DNA from: Flavobacterium sp.
GTDB lineage: Bacteria; Bacteroidota; Bacteroidia; Flavobacteriales; Flavobacteriaceae
Reading direction: 5' to 3'
Length of the DNA stretch: 8,198 nt
Assembly (NCBI GenBank): GCA_004296145.1
Contig: SEBM01000153.1
Coordinates: 1 to 8,198 of the forward strand
The notes beneath the pieces were generated by a model. It saw only the letters and a list, made by a program, of their open reading frames with translations, ran no database searches and was not told the origin of the DNA. Both the position numbers and the translations under genes were made by a program. Position 1 is the first letter of the stretch; each line of letters starts with the position of its first letter. Shown one piece after another: positions 8,180-8,198 of this stretch.

Positions 8180-8190
8180 TTGTACTACAA
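8180..8190. promoter_or_regulatory. Palindrome overlapping the -7 box, candidate TetR operator
   Basis: TTGTACTACAA is a perfect 11-base palindrome around one central base (TTGTA-C-TACAA). It overlaps the last three bases of the -7 box and covers the expected transcription start. A TetR dimer bound here would block initiation of the operon, including the regulator gene itself. It is short for a TetR site and further half-site sequence may lie in the flanks, so the assignment is inference from position and symmetry. Confidence 0.45.
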
Positions 8191-8195
8191 ATATA
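8188..8195 (-). promoter_or_regulatory. Bacteroidota-type -7 promoter box for the efflux operon
   Basis: On the - strand this reads TATATTTG, a perfect match to the TAnnTTTG -7 consensus of the Bacteroidota housekeeping sigma factor. Transcription would start around 8180, giving a very short leader before the regulator ATG at 8165. The partner -33 TTTG box would lie beyond the right edge of the window and cannot be checked. Confidence 0.75.
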
Positions 8196-8198
8196 GAC

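Overview
The window looks like chromosomal DNA from Flavobacterium or a close relative in the Bacteroidota. The evidence is the AT-rich composition, a secreted adhesin-like protein with SprB-type repeats and a type IX secretion (T9SS) type A sorting tail, A-rich sequence before start codons instead of strong Shine-Dalgarno sites, and a perfect TAnnTTTG -7 promoter box. No RNA gene, insertion sequence, CRISPR array or prophage gene was seen. Layout: from the left edge to 1514 on the + strand lies a surface or secreted protein with an N-terminal module, three SprB-like repeats, an Ig-like module and a T9SS sorting domain. Its signal peptide can be read directly, but the start codon is outside the window, and a T6 run at 21-26 appears to shift the frame inside the signal peptide. 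A terminator follows at 1531-1566. Then comes a 328-base gap between convergent genes with no convincing gene, containing that terminator and a second one (1781-1819) that ends the opposite operon. From 8195 down to 1843 on the - strand runs one four-gene operon: a TetR-family regulator, a TolC-family outer-membrane channel, a periplasmic adaptor and an RND inner-membrane permease. The gaps between these genes are 30, 9 and 104 bases. Together the last three would form a tripartite proton-driven efflux pump spanning both membranes. The regulator, encoded first, probably controls its own operon. An 11-base palindrome overlaps the -7 box of the only visible promoter and is a good operator candidate. 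The most unusual non-coding structure is the 104-base spacer between adaptor and permease genes: phased 7-base repeats (NNTTAGT) that switch to their reverse complement (ACTAANN read on the other strand) half way, giving a long hairpin in the operon mRNA. I see an ordinary efflux operon with this unusual spacer and a probably frameshifted T9SS cargo gene; I do not see evidence for a wholly new multi-gene system.
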